A stretch of DNA of 64,000 bases, taken from NCBI GenBank assembly GCA_021821055.1, contig JAKACX010000003.1:1-64000 (forward strand), written 5' to 3'. Positions 38,936 to 47,545 of this stretch are shown here, piece by piece; the stretch's first letter is position 1; each line of letters starts with the position of its first letter. The notes beneath the pieces are model-generated. The model was not told the DNA's origin. It ran no database searches and was given only the letters and a program-made list of their open reading frames with translations. The DNA comes from Bacillota bacterium. GTDB lineage: Bacteria; Bacillota; Bacilli; Alicyclobacillales; SLC66. The position numbers and the translations under genes were made by a program.

Positions 38936-40462
38936 GTGTCGATCAATCTCATGCAACAGTTGAATACCATCTCGAACCCTGGCGGCGGCGGCGTTCCCGT
39001 GACGCAGTACGTCCAGGAGTATCAGGCCGTCCTCACGCAGCAACTCGAGTCGACTCCAAAACAGGAGTTGAGCACCTTGTCGACCCAACAAAGCGCGCTC
39101 ACCGCGCTACAGTCGGCGCTAAACCAGTTCCAGTCCGCCACGCAGACGCTGGCCAGTCTCCAGGCGTGGACTCCGGTGACGGTGGCCTCAAGCTCAAGCG
39201 CATTTTCCGCAACCGCCCAGGCGGGAGCCCAGCCTGCGACATACAGCATCGGCGTCACGCAACTCGCGCAGAGTCAATTCTCGGTGGCCACGGTTGGGCA
39301 GACCACAGAGAGCGGTTCGTCTTCCATAACGGCCGGTTCCCTTACTGTCACATCGCTGAACGGCGGAGCCGCCACGGTGAGCATCACAGCTGGCGAGAGC
39401 CTTGACAGCATCGCCGCCGCGATCAACCAGAACAGTGCTACGACAGACGTTTCGGCCAGCATCATCAACAGCGGAAGCGGCAGCACACCGTACTACATCG
39501 CGCTGCAGTCGACCCAGACAGGGGCGCAGTACGGATTTTCCCTGAGCAGCTCAACCAGCAGCACTTACCTGTCGACCAACTTCGGATTCCCGTCCACGCC
39601 GAATCAAGCGGCGCAAAACGCGCAAATCACAGTCGACAACTCCGTCAACCTCTCTTCATCAAGCAACACATTTACCAGTGCGATCCCTAATGTGACGTTG
39701 ACCGTGTCCCAGCCAACATCGACGGCCGGGACCCTCACCATCGCCCAGAATCAAAGCGCGATCGTCGGGGCAGTGCAAACATGGATGAAGTCCTATAATT
39801 CGCTAATCGATCTCGTGCATAAAGACACTGCGTACACCCCGGGAACAGGGACAACACCCGGCACCTCGGGTCCTCTGTTCAACGATCCAAACGCGGCGGG
39901 AGTGCTCGCCCAGCTGCCAGCGGCGCTGAACATGGTCCAGGGATCCGGCGTACAAAACTCCCTCGCGTCGGTCGGAATCGTGCTGGATCCAAACACCGGG
40001 CATCTGGAGTTCCAGCCTGCCGGAGGCTTCGGGTCGACAGGCGGAACACTGCAGGATGGGCAGACGATGTTCACCAACGCCCTCCAGTCCAATGCGAGCG
40101 CTGTGCAACAGTTATTCGGCGTCGTTCAGAATGCCGGGGCGTCGTCGGCCATACCGACGACGGGCGTCCTCGGCAGCGTCACCACGACACTCAGCGAGTT
40201 CGTCGGCGGAGGAGGCCAGACTGGGACGATCCAGTCCGAACTGACAGGCATCCAGAGCCAACAGACCAATCTCAACAGCTACATCACCCAGTTGGACCAG
40301 ATGATCAGCCAGAACGTGGCGAACTTCACCAAACAACTCAACGCCCTGAACGCTAGCCTTGCCCAGTCCCAGTCCCAGATGCAGATGCTGGCCGCGCTGA
40401 TGGGCGGCGGGTCGGCTGGCAGCGGGGGTTCAACAGGCGGCACGCCGGCAGGCATCCCGTAA
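38936..40462 (+). CDS. fliD: Flagellar filament cap protein FliD
   Basis: Cap/HAP2 protein that helps flagellin fold at the filament tip, 508 residues. FliD_N features are visible at the start (VTQYVQEYQAVLTQQLESTP and the following KQELSTL-type coil) and a long coiled C-terminus (LTGIQSQQTNLNSYITQLDQ ... FTKQLNALNASLAQSQSQMQ). The tail is Gly/Ser-rich. GTG 38936 follows AGGGGG by seven bases. Confidence 0.92.
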   Translation: MSINLMQQLNTISNPGGGGVPVTQYVQEYQAVLTQQLESTPKQELSTLSTQQSALTALQSALNQFQSATQTLASLQAWTPVTVASSSSAFSATAQAGAQPATYSIGVTQLAQSQFSVATVGQTTESGSSSITAGSLTVTSLNGGAATVSITAGESLDSIAAAINQNSATTDVSASIINSGSGSTPYYIALQSTQTGAQYGFSLSSSTSSTYLSTNFGFPSTPNQAAQNAQITVDNSVNLSSSSNTFTSAIPNVTLTVSQPTSTAGTLTIAQNQSAIVGAVQTWMKSYNSLIDLVHKDTAYTPGTGTTPGTSGPLFNDPNAAGVLAQLPAALNMVQGSGVQNSLASVGIVLDPNTGHLEFQPAGGFGSTGGTLQDGQTMFTNALQSNASAVQQLFGVVQNAGASSAIPTTGVLGSVTTTLSEFVGGGGQTGTIQSELTGIQSQQTNLNSYITQLDQMISQNVANFTKQLNALNASLAQSQSQMQMLAALMGGGSAGSGGSTGGTPAGIP

Positions 40463-40498
40463 TCCACGTTCCCGGACGGCAGACAGGAGGCGTTTCAT

Positions 40499-40810
40499 TT
40501 GCGGACCACCCTCGAAATGGCCATGAGCGTGCATGGACTCTATGAGGCCTGTCTGACCGCTCTCGATGAGGAACGTAATTATGATTGCTTCGTGCTGATG
40601 CTCGAACGGTCCAAGACCATTAGCGAATGGACGGCCTACGCGCCCGACAGCACGACGCGTGAACTGTGGCAGTCTACGATGGTCGAGACTGCCCATCTCG
40701 AGGGCCGCATCCGCACGCGCCTCCAGTACTACGAAGAATCCATGCAACGCGAGTTTGCCACAGCTGAACCGCGCCGCGCCTACATGAGAAGCATGGCGTG
40801 CAATCGCTAA
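40499..40810 (+). CDS. Small helical protein in the fliS/fliT position (FliT-like)
   Basis: 103 residues, TTG start with AGGAGG eight bases upstream, 36 bases after fliD. Helical throughout (LYEACLTALDEERNYDCFVL ... RIRTRLQYYEESMQREFA). It does not show the FliS pattern (SPxELixMLYdGAI), but length, position and amphipathic helices suit a FliT-type export chaperone. No FliS gene is visible in the window. Assignment is mostly contextual. Confidence 0.5.
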   Translation: MRTTLEMAMSVHGLYEACLTALDEERNYDCFVLMLERSKTISEWTAYAPDSTTRELWQSTMVETAHLEGRIRTRLQYYEESMQREFATAEPRRAYMRSMACNR

Positions 40811-40842
40811 CCTGGCCGACTATAGATGAATGGAGGACCATC

Positions 40843-43122
40843 ATGCTCATATCGGCCTGCCTCATCACACGCAACGAAGAATGGACGATCCAGAGATGCC
40901 TGGAGTCACTCAAGGACGTCGTCGACGAGATCATCGTCGTGGATACCGGGTCAACCGACAACACCGTCTCCCTCGCCCGGCAAGCCGGCGCGCGCGTCTT
41001 CCTGAGCACGTGGAAGGATGACTTTTCGATTGCGCGCAATGAGTCTTTGAGCCACGCCAGCGGCGACTACGTCCTCGTGATCGATGCAGATGAATACCTT
41101 GACGCGGATCAGCGGACGAACCTCCGCGCCGTGCTGGAGCGCGAGCAGCCAGAGGCGCTGATCGTCCAGATCCGGAACTATGCAGGCTCACTCGCCAACA
41201 TCAGCGGTGCATCGATGCTTTGGGTCACGCGCGTCTTCCGCCGTGGGCACCTTTATGAGGGCGCCATCCACGAGCAGGTAGCGAATTCGGTCATTTCGTC
41301 CGGCGGACGGACGATGCGCATAGACCTGACATTTCACCATCTCGGCTACCTTGAAGAGTTTGTTCGACTGCGCGGGAAATCCGCCCGCAATGTCAGTCTG
41401 TTGAACAAGGAACTGGAGAATGACCCAGACAGTTGGTTTCATCGCTGTAATCTTATGGCTGAGCACATGCAGACACAGGAATTCGGGGCGTGCGCCGACC
41501 TGGGGATGGACTTGCTGTCTGAGATCAGACAGTCTCCAGTTGAGACTTGGCCGCCGTACACCGCACGAATATTCAATTTCCTCACAGTAGCCCTATGGCA
41601 TTCCGGGGACAAACAAACCGCCATGGATGTCGCGCGCGAAGGAATTGGCCATTACCCATGGCTGACCGACCTGAAGACTCACTATGGCGAAATGCTGCTG
41701 GGAGATGGACGCAAGATAGAGGCCGTCAACGCCCTGATGGAAGCGAGGGCGCAGGGTGATCCCACAGGCAGCCATGTGGACACACTCGAGGGCATGGGCA
41801 CCTATTATGCTTCTCTGCGACTGGGTGAAGCGTGGCTAGCTTTGGGCGATGTCTGGCTCGCGCGCGAGTGGCATCTGCGGGCGTTTGTGGAGCACCCGTC
41901 GCTTGCCGGCGCGCTGCATGCGTTGGTGTACCTCCTGCCAAAGGATCCCGTATTCCTCTACCAGCATCTCGAGTCGCGAATCGGGGATGCGGCCACCTAC
42001 GCACTCTACGCTGAGGTGTACACAGTCAACGACGTTCCCGACGCCGCAGCGGTGATCGAGCGCGCCGAAAGTGCCTTTGGATCATCCTCACTCCTGGTGC
42101 GGGCGCGAATGGCGGCCAGTTGCAGAAATTCACCCCAAACGGCAGCCGCGTACGCAGAGCAACATCCGTCCGAGGAGACCTGGATGCTCGCCGGGATGTA
42201 TCACGCAGAAGAGAACGACATGACATTTGCGTTGGAGTGCTTCTCCAAGGCTGGCCCACGCGGTGAATATCTTTCACAGGTCTTGGCGTCGCTTCGTCAA
42301 CCCAACCTAGAACTTCGACTCGGAGACATTGCCCGCGACATCGTCCTCGCGCACGCGGCTCGTCTGCTGCGCAAGCTCCTGCCGCACGCCACGGATCTGG
42401 AGACGGCTTGGGCCTTTTTTGCCGCATCCCCCCTCGCGCATGTCCTTACGGAGATAGAGTGGCCAGGAGCCACTTCCGCCCAGTGTGAGAAAAACGCGCT
42501 GCGCGCCTTTCAGTCGGGAGCAGTCCCCGCCGCCGAATACTGGACCGCCAGAGCCATGGATTTTGAGCCCACGGTGACGCGTGTGTTGTTGGAGTGTGAC
42601 ATCGCGCTCGCAAAAGGCGGTAGATCATACATGGCGGAGATCCTGCGGCAGGGATGCCTGCTCTTCCCGGCGTCAGAAATGCTCAAACGGGTGCAGGAAC
42701 AGACAGGCGAGACCATTTTGGCCGAGGAGGACCCTTTCATGAATCCCGCTGACATCTACCGCAAAAACGCCGTGCTGACCATGCCCCTTCACGTTCAGTT
42801 GGTCAAACTGCACGAGCAGGGATCTCTCTTGACACAGGAGATTCTCCAGTGCCGCGACGCAGATGACATTCCCGCCATGCGCGCTCGCATCTCGCAGCTT
42901 CAGGACATCATCACGTATTTGCGCGCGTCGTTGGACCGTTCCATATCACTCGCCGACGTCACGGACCAGACGTACGCGTTCTATTATTCAACGCTCGTAA
43001 GGTGGTACCTGCAGCCATCCGCTGTCGAAGAGACGTACGACGCGATGCTGGGATTCTGGACCTCATGGGCGGAGACGTGGATGAAGGTGCAGCCCCAGTC
43101 CGCCAGCGCCGAGGCGCGCTGA
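40843..43122 (+). CDS. GT2-family glycosyltransferase with TPR region
   Basis: 759 residues. The first ~230 are a GT-A glycosyltransferase (MLISACLITRNEEWTIQRCL; VVDTGSTDNTVSLA; the metal-binding YVLVIDADEYLD; HLYEGAIHEQV). The remaining ~500 are helical, TPR-like repeats (for example AWLALGDVWLAREWHLRAFV). ATG 40843 has GGAGG six bases upstream, just after the FliT-like gene. TPR-linked GT2 enzymes beside fliD commonly glycosylate flagellin; that role is inference. No membrane segment, so it acts in the cytosol. Confidence 0.85.
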   Translation: MLISACLITRNEEWTIQRCLESLKDVVDEIIVVDTGSTDNTVSLARQAGARVFLSTWKDDFSIARNESLSHASGDYVLVIDADEYLDADQRTNLRAVLEREQPEALIVQIRNYAGSLANISGASMLWVTRVFRRGHLYEGAIHEQVANSVISSGGRTMRIDLTFHHLGYLEEFVRLRGKSARNVSLLNKELENDPDSWFHRCNLMAEHMQTQEFGACADLGMDLLSEIRQSPVETWPPYTARIFNFLTVALWHSGDKQTAMDVAREGIGHYPWLTDLKTHYGEMLLGDGRKIEAVNALMEARAQGDPTGSHVDTLEGMGTYYASLRLGEAWLALGDVWLAREWHLRAFVEHPSLAGALHALVYLLPKDPVFLYQHLESRIGDAATYALYAEVYTVNDVPDAAAVIERAESAFGSSSLLVRARMAASCRNSPQTAAAYAEQHPSEETWMLAGMYHAEENDMTFALECFSKAGPRGEYLSQVLASLRQPNLELRLGDIARDIVLAHAARLLRKLLPHATDLETAWAFFAASPLAHVLTEIEWPGATSAQCEKNALRAFQSGAVPAAEYWTARAMDFEPTVTRVLLECDIALAKGGRSYMAEILRQGCLLFPASEMLKRVQEQTGETILAEEDPFMNPADIYRKNAVLTMPLHVQLVKLHEQGSLLTQEILQCRDADDIPAMRARISQLQDIITYLRASLDRSISLADVTDQTYAFYYSTLVRWYLQPSAVEETYDAMLGFWTSWAETWMKVQPQSASAEAR

Positions 43123-43125
43123 GTG

Positions 43126-44226
43126 ATGCCATTCATTTCGGCCTGCATGATCGTCCGGGACGAGGCAGAGCGCCTTCCCGCCTGCCTTGCGTCCATTCAA
43201 GATCAGGTCGATGAGATCGTAATCATGGACACCGGCTCCAGTGACGCGACCGTGGAGATCGCCCGAGACCATGGCGCGCGTGTTTCCACCATGGCGTGGG
43301 CTGGCAATTTTGCCGACGCCCGCAACCGCAGCATGGCCATGGCGCGCGGCAGCCATCTTTTCATCATCGACGCCGACGAACTCGCTCCGCAGCATCTGCG
43401 GCAACGCATTCTGCATTTTGTGTCCGACCATCCCCATGCGTTTGGGCGCGTCCAGATTCGCAGCCCCTTTCGCAGCGCCGCCCGCGCCCTGCACGCAAGC
43501 GCGTGGGTCAGCAGACTGTCGCCGCACATCCCGGGCATCGGGTTTTTTGGCGCGGTTCACGAGCAGTTGCGGCGCCAAGGTACGGACCTGCCGCGGCTGA
43601 ACACGGACATCGTACTTGAACACTCGGGATACGACCTGTCAGAACAACGGACGGTCGAGAAATATCAGCGCAACAAAGGACTGCTCGAGAGCGCAGTCCT
43701 GGCGGAACCGGAAAATCCATATCTGTGGTTTCAACTCGGAAAAACACTGCAGACAATGGACCGCCATGCGGAAGCCGCGGCAGCGTACGAGCGGTCCTGG
43801 TCGATTGTGCAGCCGGACGGGGCGCACGCATTCAACTTCACATCCGACTTGCTCCTGGGTTATCTGCACACGCTCAAGCACCTTCAACGAGCCGATGCAT
43901 TCTTCCCTCTTATGGAAGCGGCGCTGGGTCTGTACCCCGGCGTCCCGGACCTGCCGTTTCTGCTCGCGGGTGCGCTGATGGCCTTTGGCATACCCGACTT
44001 CGACCGCATAAAGCGGTGCTATGACCGGTGCCTCGCCATCGGCGAACAGGGACACCGGCTCGACACTGTCGAGGGCACAGGATCGTATTTGGCGCTCTAC
44101 AACCTCGGCGTCTTCCATGAAGCACTGGGAGAAGTGGCGCAGGCGCGCGACGCCTTTGCAAAGGCTGCAGAGTACGGCTATCGGCCGGCCGAACACGCCC
44201 TGCAGAGAATCTTGCCGACAATGTAG
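43126..44226 (+). CDS. GT2-family glycosyltransferase with TPR region
   Basis: About 366 residues, paralogous to the N-terminal half of its upstream neighbour: MPFISACMIVRDEAERLPAC, IMDTGSSDATVEIA, HLFIIDADELAP and IPGIGFFGAVHEQL, then TPR-like helices (PYLWFQLGKTLQTMDRHAEA). ATG 43126 is three bases inside the frame's first GTG and four bases after the previous stop, so the two genes are coupled. Probably works with its neighbour on the same acceptor, most likely flagellin. Last gene of the plus-strand flagellar block. Confidence 0.82.
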   Translation: MPFISACMIVRDEAERLPACLASIQDQVDEIVIMDTGSSDATVEIARDHGARVSTMAWAGNFADARNRSMAMARGSHLFIIDADELAPQHLRQRILHFVSDHPHAFGRVQIRSPFRSAARALHASAWVSRLSPHIPGIGFFGAVHEQLRRQGTDLPRLNTDIVLEHSGYDLSEQRTVEKYQRNKGLLESAVLAEPENPYLWFQLGKTLQTMDRHAEAAAAYERSWSIVQPDGAHAFNFTSDLLLGYLHTLKHLQRADAFFPLMEAALGLYPGVPDLPFLLAGALMAFGIPDFDRIKRCYDRCLAIGEQGHRLDTVEGTGSYLALYNLGVFHEALGEVAQARDAFAKAAEYGYRPAEHALQRILPTM

Positions 44227-44259
44227 CCGCCCGTCCCATGGCGACACCGGGCCCCTTTG

Positions 44260-44670
44260 TCAGTCCCGGTCCCGCCGCGTGTAGTATGATCCCTTCCCCG
44301 CGTCGCTGGCCGAACCCTCTTTGAGCGAACTGCGCAAGACGTTTGCCGCCGAACGCAGCGATTGGTCGAGTTGCACGCGGCAGCGCAGGCACAGCTTCTG
44401 CCCGAACTGTGCTTCCCCTCCGCAGGATTCGCACCGGTTCCGTTGGCTCCCAGACATGACGAGACGTCCCTCTTCGATCAGGCGTGAAACCGTCTCTTCA
44501 GCCACGCCCAAGGCATCGCACAGAGTCATCATCGTTGCCCCGGGGTGCTCGTCCAGGTAGCCGCGAATCGCGAGAAAGTCATCCTCCCCGCGCCGCGCGC
44601 AGTCCGGACACAGAACGCTCGTCCGCTTCATGAACACCTTCCCGCACTGTCGGCACGTCTCGATCTCCAT
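44260..44670 (-). CDS. Flagellar-operon-associated zinc-finger protein (YvyF-like)
   Basis: About 136 residues. Two zinc fingers (CRQCGKVF ... CPDC; CESCGGEAQ ... CLRC) flank a MerR/winged-helix-like region (MMTLCDALGVAEETVSRLIE). B. subtilis yvyF, just upstream of flgM, has the same arrangement. Here it converges with the flagellar genes instead of leading them. ATG 44670 (second Met) has GGGGTGG six bases upstream. Function of the family is not established. Confidence 0.8.
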   Translation of the reverse strand: MEIETCRQCGKVFMKRTSVLCPDCARRGEDDFLAIRGYLDEHPGATMMTLCDALGVAEETVSRLIEEGRLVMSGSQRNRCESCGGEAQFGQKLCLRCRVQLDQSLRSAANVLRSSLKEGSASDAGKGSYYTRRDRD

Positions 44671-44702
44671 GCACATCCACCCCTTTTTGGAGGACTGGGC
44701 GC

Positions 44703-45695
44703 TTAACGCCCCAGACTGGGGAATGCAACAAATTTCTTGGCCTGTTCATCCCACAACCGATAGCCGAGCGCCCGCAGGCTGGCGAGCAGTCCCACACTCG
44801 GCACACCGCAGAGTGCGAGTTTCTGTTCGTGAAACCCCTTCAGGTTGTAGTTTGGCACGCGCGAACTCAGGTGGTGAATGTGGTGGTACCCGATATTGCC
44901 CACCATCCACTGCAGCACTCCCGGCAGCTTATAGAACGAACTCCCACGCAGGGCTGCGGAGACGTAATCCCAGTCCTTCGCCGGCTCAAAGTACGCGCCG
45001 TCGAAATGATGCTGGACGTAAAACAGCCAGATGCCGGCCATCGAGGCGAGATAGAGAATCGGGCCCTCGACGAGCAGGAACGATTTCCAGCCGAGCAGCC
45101 AGCATGCGAGCGCAATCGCAAGCGCAAGCCCCATATTGGTCGCACGCGTGTTACGACGCTCGGTCCGGCCCGCGCGTCTCGTGTTGTAACGGTAGGCGAC
45201 AAGAATCATGTAGACAGGGCCCACGCCGAACATGAAAAACGGGTTGCGGTAGATGTGATACGCTATTTTTCTCCATTTTGACGCAGCCAGGTATTCATCC
45301 ACGGTCAGGATCCAGATATCCCCGATGCCCCTGCGGTCCAGATTACCGCTGCTCGCATGGTGAATGGCGTGCTCGTTTTTCCAGCGATAGTAGGGGAAGG
45401 CCGCGAGGAGGCCCGTGATGATGCCCGTAATCTCATTGGCCAGTTTGTTCGGAAAGAACGCGTAGTGACAGCAATCGTGAAACAGAATGAATGTGCGAAT
45501 CAGGAACCCCGCCGCAAGCATGACAAATACCATCGTAAGCCAATACGAGAGGGAGAGGCTGAAGTACGCCAGGCACCAGAGAACAAGAAACGGGGCGATC
45601 GTGTTGACCAACTGCCACGCGCTCCTGCCCACGCGCGGGCGCTCGTACGGCGCCACTTCCTGCTTCCAGTCGCGCGCTGCATTCTGACCGATCAT
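44703..45695 (-). CDS. des: Membrane fatty acid desaturase
   Basis: 330-residue di-iron acyl-lipid desaturase. Three histidine boxes are complete: HDCCH, HAIHH and HHIHH; four to five membrane helices surround them. In Bacillus the homologue introduces double bonds after cold shock under the DesKR system, but no desKR is near. ATG 45695 follows GAGGAGAGG. Its insertion between comFC and yvyF is not typical. Specificity (position of desaturation) cannot be judged. Confidence 0.92.
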   Translation of the reverse strand: MIGQNAARDWKQEVAPYERPRVGRSAWQLVNTIAPFLVLWCLAYFSLSLSYWLTMVFVMLAAGFLIRTFILFHDCCHYAFFPNKLANEITGIITGLLAAFPYYRWKNEHAIHHASSGNLDRRGIGDIWILTVDEYLAASKWRKIAYHIYRNPFFMFGVGPVYMILVAYRYNTRRAGRTERRNTRATNMGLALAIALACWLLGWKSFLLVEGPILYLASMAGIWLFYVQHHFDGAYFEPAKDWDYVSAALRGSSFYKLPGVLQWMVGNIGYHHIHHLSSRVPNYNLKGFHEQKLALCGVPSVGLLASLRALGYRLWDEQAKKFVAFPSLGR

Positions 45696-45724
45696 AACCG
45701 GTTCTTCCTCTCCTCAAGCGGACC

Positions 45725-46453
45725 TTACCTCGCCACCGTCAGGACGTGCACGGAAACCGCACCGTGCTGGAACAGCACGCGCGCACAAGCATCGGCCGTT
45801 CCGCCCGTCGTCAACACATCGTCCACAAGGAGGAACTCGCGCCCGCGCACCGCATCCGCTCCGAAATCGCCATTCAAGGCAAACGCGCCCTCCATGGCCC
45901 GCAGGCGCTCCTCACGCGTCACCGTGGTCTGACTCTGGTCAAGCCGGACCCTGGCCAGCGGGCGGGCCGTCTTAAGGCGCAACCTCGCGCTGAGCACTAG
46001 GGCGATCTCCTCGGCCTGATTGAACCCGCGGCGCTTTTGTTTCACAGGGTGCAATGGCACCGGTGCAACAAGCATGTGTCGATCATCTCCATGATACCGC
46101 ACATACGTCTCCACAAGCCATTCACCAATAATTGGAATCAACTCGCGTTTGCCTTGATACTTGAGCGCCTTGATCGCCTGTTCCGCGATTCCGTCGTAGT
46201 GCGCGTACGCACGCGCCGTGAAAAATACGTGCGATTCTCGTTGACAGTCCGCGCACAGCGCACCCTGCCGCACTCTGCCGCAGACGCGGCACATGGGCTC
46301 GCTCACCGCATGGACTCCGGCCAGGCACTGTTCACACAACTCAGGGCCGCGCAAGACGCGCCACCACCCCGCGAGCGCGCCGCCGCACAGCACGCAGCGC
46401 GGACTCTCTGGAAAGAGCAGTCCCAGGGCCGTCCCCCTCCAAGTCCTGCTCAC
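45725..46453 (-). CDS. comFC: ComFC, phosphoribosyltransferase-fold competence protein
   Basis: 242 residues. N-terminal zinc-ribbon cysteines (CVLCGG, CEQC, CRVCG, CADC) and a C-terminal PRTase-like domain with LVAPVPLHPVKQKRRGFNQA and the PRPP-loop-like FLLVDDVLTTGGTAD. In B. subtilis it helps import transforming DNA; ComFA (helicase) and ComFB, its usual partners, are absent here. GTG 46453 is chosen because GGGAGGG lies six bases upstream; the open frame to 46561 lies inside degV. Confidence 0.92.
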   Translation of the reverse strand: MSRTWRGTALGLLFPESPRCVLCGGALAGWWRVLRGPELCEQCLAGVHAVSEPMCRVCGRVRQGALCADCQRESHVFFTARAYAHYDGIAEQAIKALKYQGKRELIPIIGEWLVETYVRYHGDDRHMLVAPVPLHPVKQKRRGFNQAEEIALVLSARLRLKTARPLARVRLDQSQTTVTREERLRAMEGAFALNGDFGADAVRGREFLLVDDVLTTGGTADACARVLFQHGAVSVHVLTVAR

Positions 46454-46467
46454 CGACAGCCCTCCCG

Positions 46468-47349
46468 TCACGCCTGCGGCGGCGGACCGATGTACACCAC
46501 TCCCGCGTGCCCCGCGCCCAGGTGCACGCCGAGCGTCGGCCCCATGTCCCGCACGTGCCACTCCACCCGCGGCGCGACGCGTGTCAGCAACTGCGCCAGA
46601 GTCGCCGCGTGCTCCGGCGCCGCCGTGTGCACGACCGCCACCTGCGGCGTGCCGGCCTCATCCAAGGCCGTAGCCTCGCGCCCCGCCCGCTGCGCGAGAA
46701 CGTCCAGCGCCCGCTGAAACGTCCGCACCTTCTCCTCCACAGAAACCAGACCGTCTTTCACCGTCAGAATCGGCTTGATCTGCAAGAGCGACCCCAGCAA
46801 CGCCGCGGCGCCGCCGATCCTGCCGCCGCGGCGCAGACTGTCCAGCGAGTCCACGGCAATGTAGGCGTGCGACCTCGCCATGAGACGCCGCAAGGTCTCC
46901 ACAACCTCCGCCTGCCCCCCGCCGCGCGACGCCACGCGCGCCGCGGCGGCCACCACCTGGCCCAGCGCGTACGACGTCGTCCCGGAGTCAATCAACTCGA
47001 TCGCTCCGTCCATAGCCGCCCCGGAATCCATCACCATCTTGCGCGCCGTTTCCGCCGCCGCGACCGTTCCGCTCAGCTTGCGGCTGATGAACGCACCCAC
47101 AATCGCGTCGTGGCTCGTCAGAAGATCGCTGAACACGTCCGCGAACGCCGTCGGCGACGGCTGCGATGTCGTCGGCAACACGCCTCCCCCGGCCAGGCGG
47201 CGGTAGAACTCCGCCGGCGTGAGTTCCGCCCGGTCGAGCAGCGTCTCATCCCCGAACCCGATCTGCAGCGGCACCATCGCGACGCCAAGACGCCTGGCTT
47301 CTTCGATTGTCAGATCCGCCGTGCTGTCTGTGACCAACGCCACCCGCAT
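46468..47349 (-). CDS. degV: DegV-family fatty acid-binding protein
   Basis: 293 residues. DegV proteins bind a fatty acid and can present it to fatty acid kinase FakA. Typical motifs: VALVTDSTADLT at the start, the TTSQPS ligand loop (GVLPTTSQPSPTAF), SRKLSGT and the IDSGTTSYALG segment. Upstream of comFC as in B. subtilis yviA-comF. A possible promoter (TTCCTG - 17 - TAATAT, minus strand, about 47390-47418) precedes it, weakly supported. Confidence 0.94.
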   Translation of the reverse strand: MRVALVTDSTADLTIEEARRLGVAMVPLQIGFGDETLLDRAELTPAEFYRRLAGGGVLPTTSQPSPTAFADVFSDLLTSHDAIVGAFISRKLSGTVAAAETARKMVMDSGAAMDGAIELIDSGTTSYALGQVVAAAARVASRGGGQAEVVETLRRLMARSHAYIAVDSLDSLRRGGRIGGAAALLGSLLQIKPILTVKDGLVSVEEKVRTFQRALDVLAQRAGREATALDEAGTPQVAVVHTAAPEHAATLAQLLTRVAPRVEWHVRDMGPTLGVHLGAGHAGVVYIGPPPQA

Positions 47350-47467
47350 ACGCGTCCGTCCCTCCGTCGTCCGGCTTCCTGTACATATTATGATAGCACA
47401 GGCGCCTCAGGAACCGGCAGCATTCAGGACATGCAGTTTTGCATACAGCGTCCCGTACGAGTGCGCC

Positions 47468-47545
47468 TCAGACCTCTTCGCCAGACCTCGCCCTCAGACC
47501 CCACCCTCAGACCCCACCCTCAGACCTCGCCCTCAGACCCCACCC
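47468..47545. repeat. Six-unit 13-bp tandem repeat at the 3' end of phoR
   Basis: Consecutive 13-base units, plus orientation TCAGACC(C/T)C(A/G)CCC with TCAGACCTCTTCG and CCAGACCTCGCCC as variants, at 47468, 47481, 47494, 47507, 47520 and 47533. The stop codon of phoR lies at the start of the last unit, whose codons form the GGGV end of the protein. The rest of the degV-phoR gap (47350-47467) holds nothing else clear. Confidence 0.85.

Noticed and set aside
47468..47545. CRISPR array
   Set aside because: Units are 13 bp, contiguous and without spacers; this is a tandem repeat.
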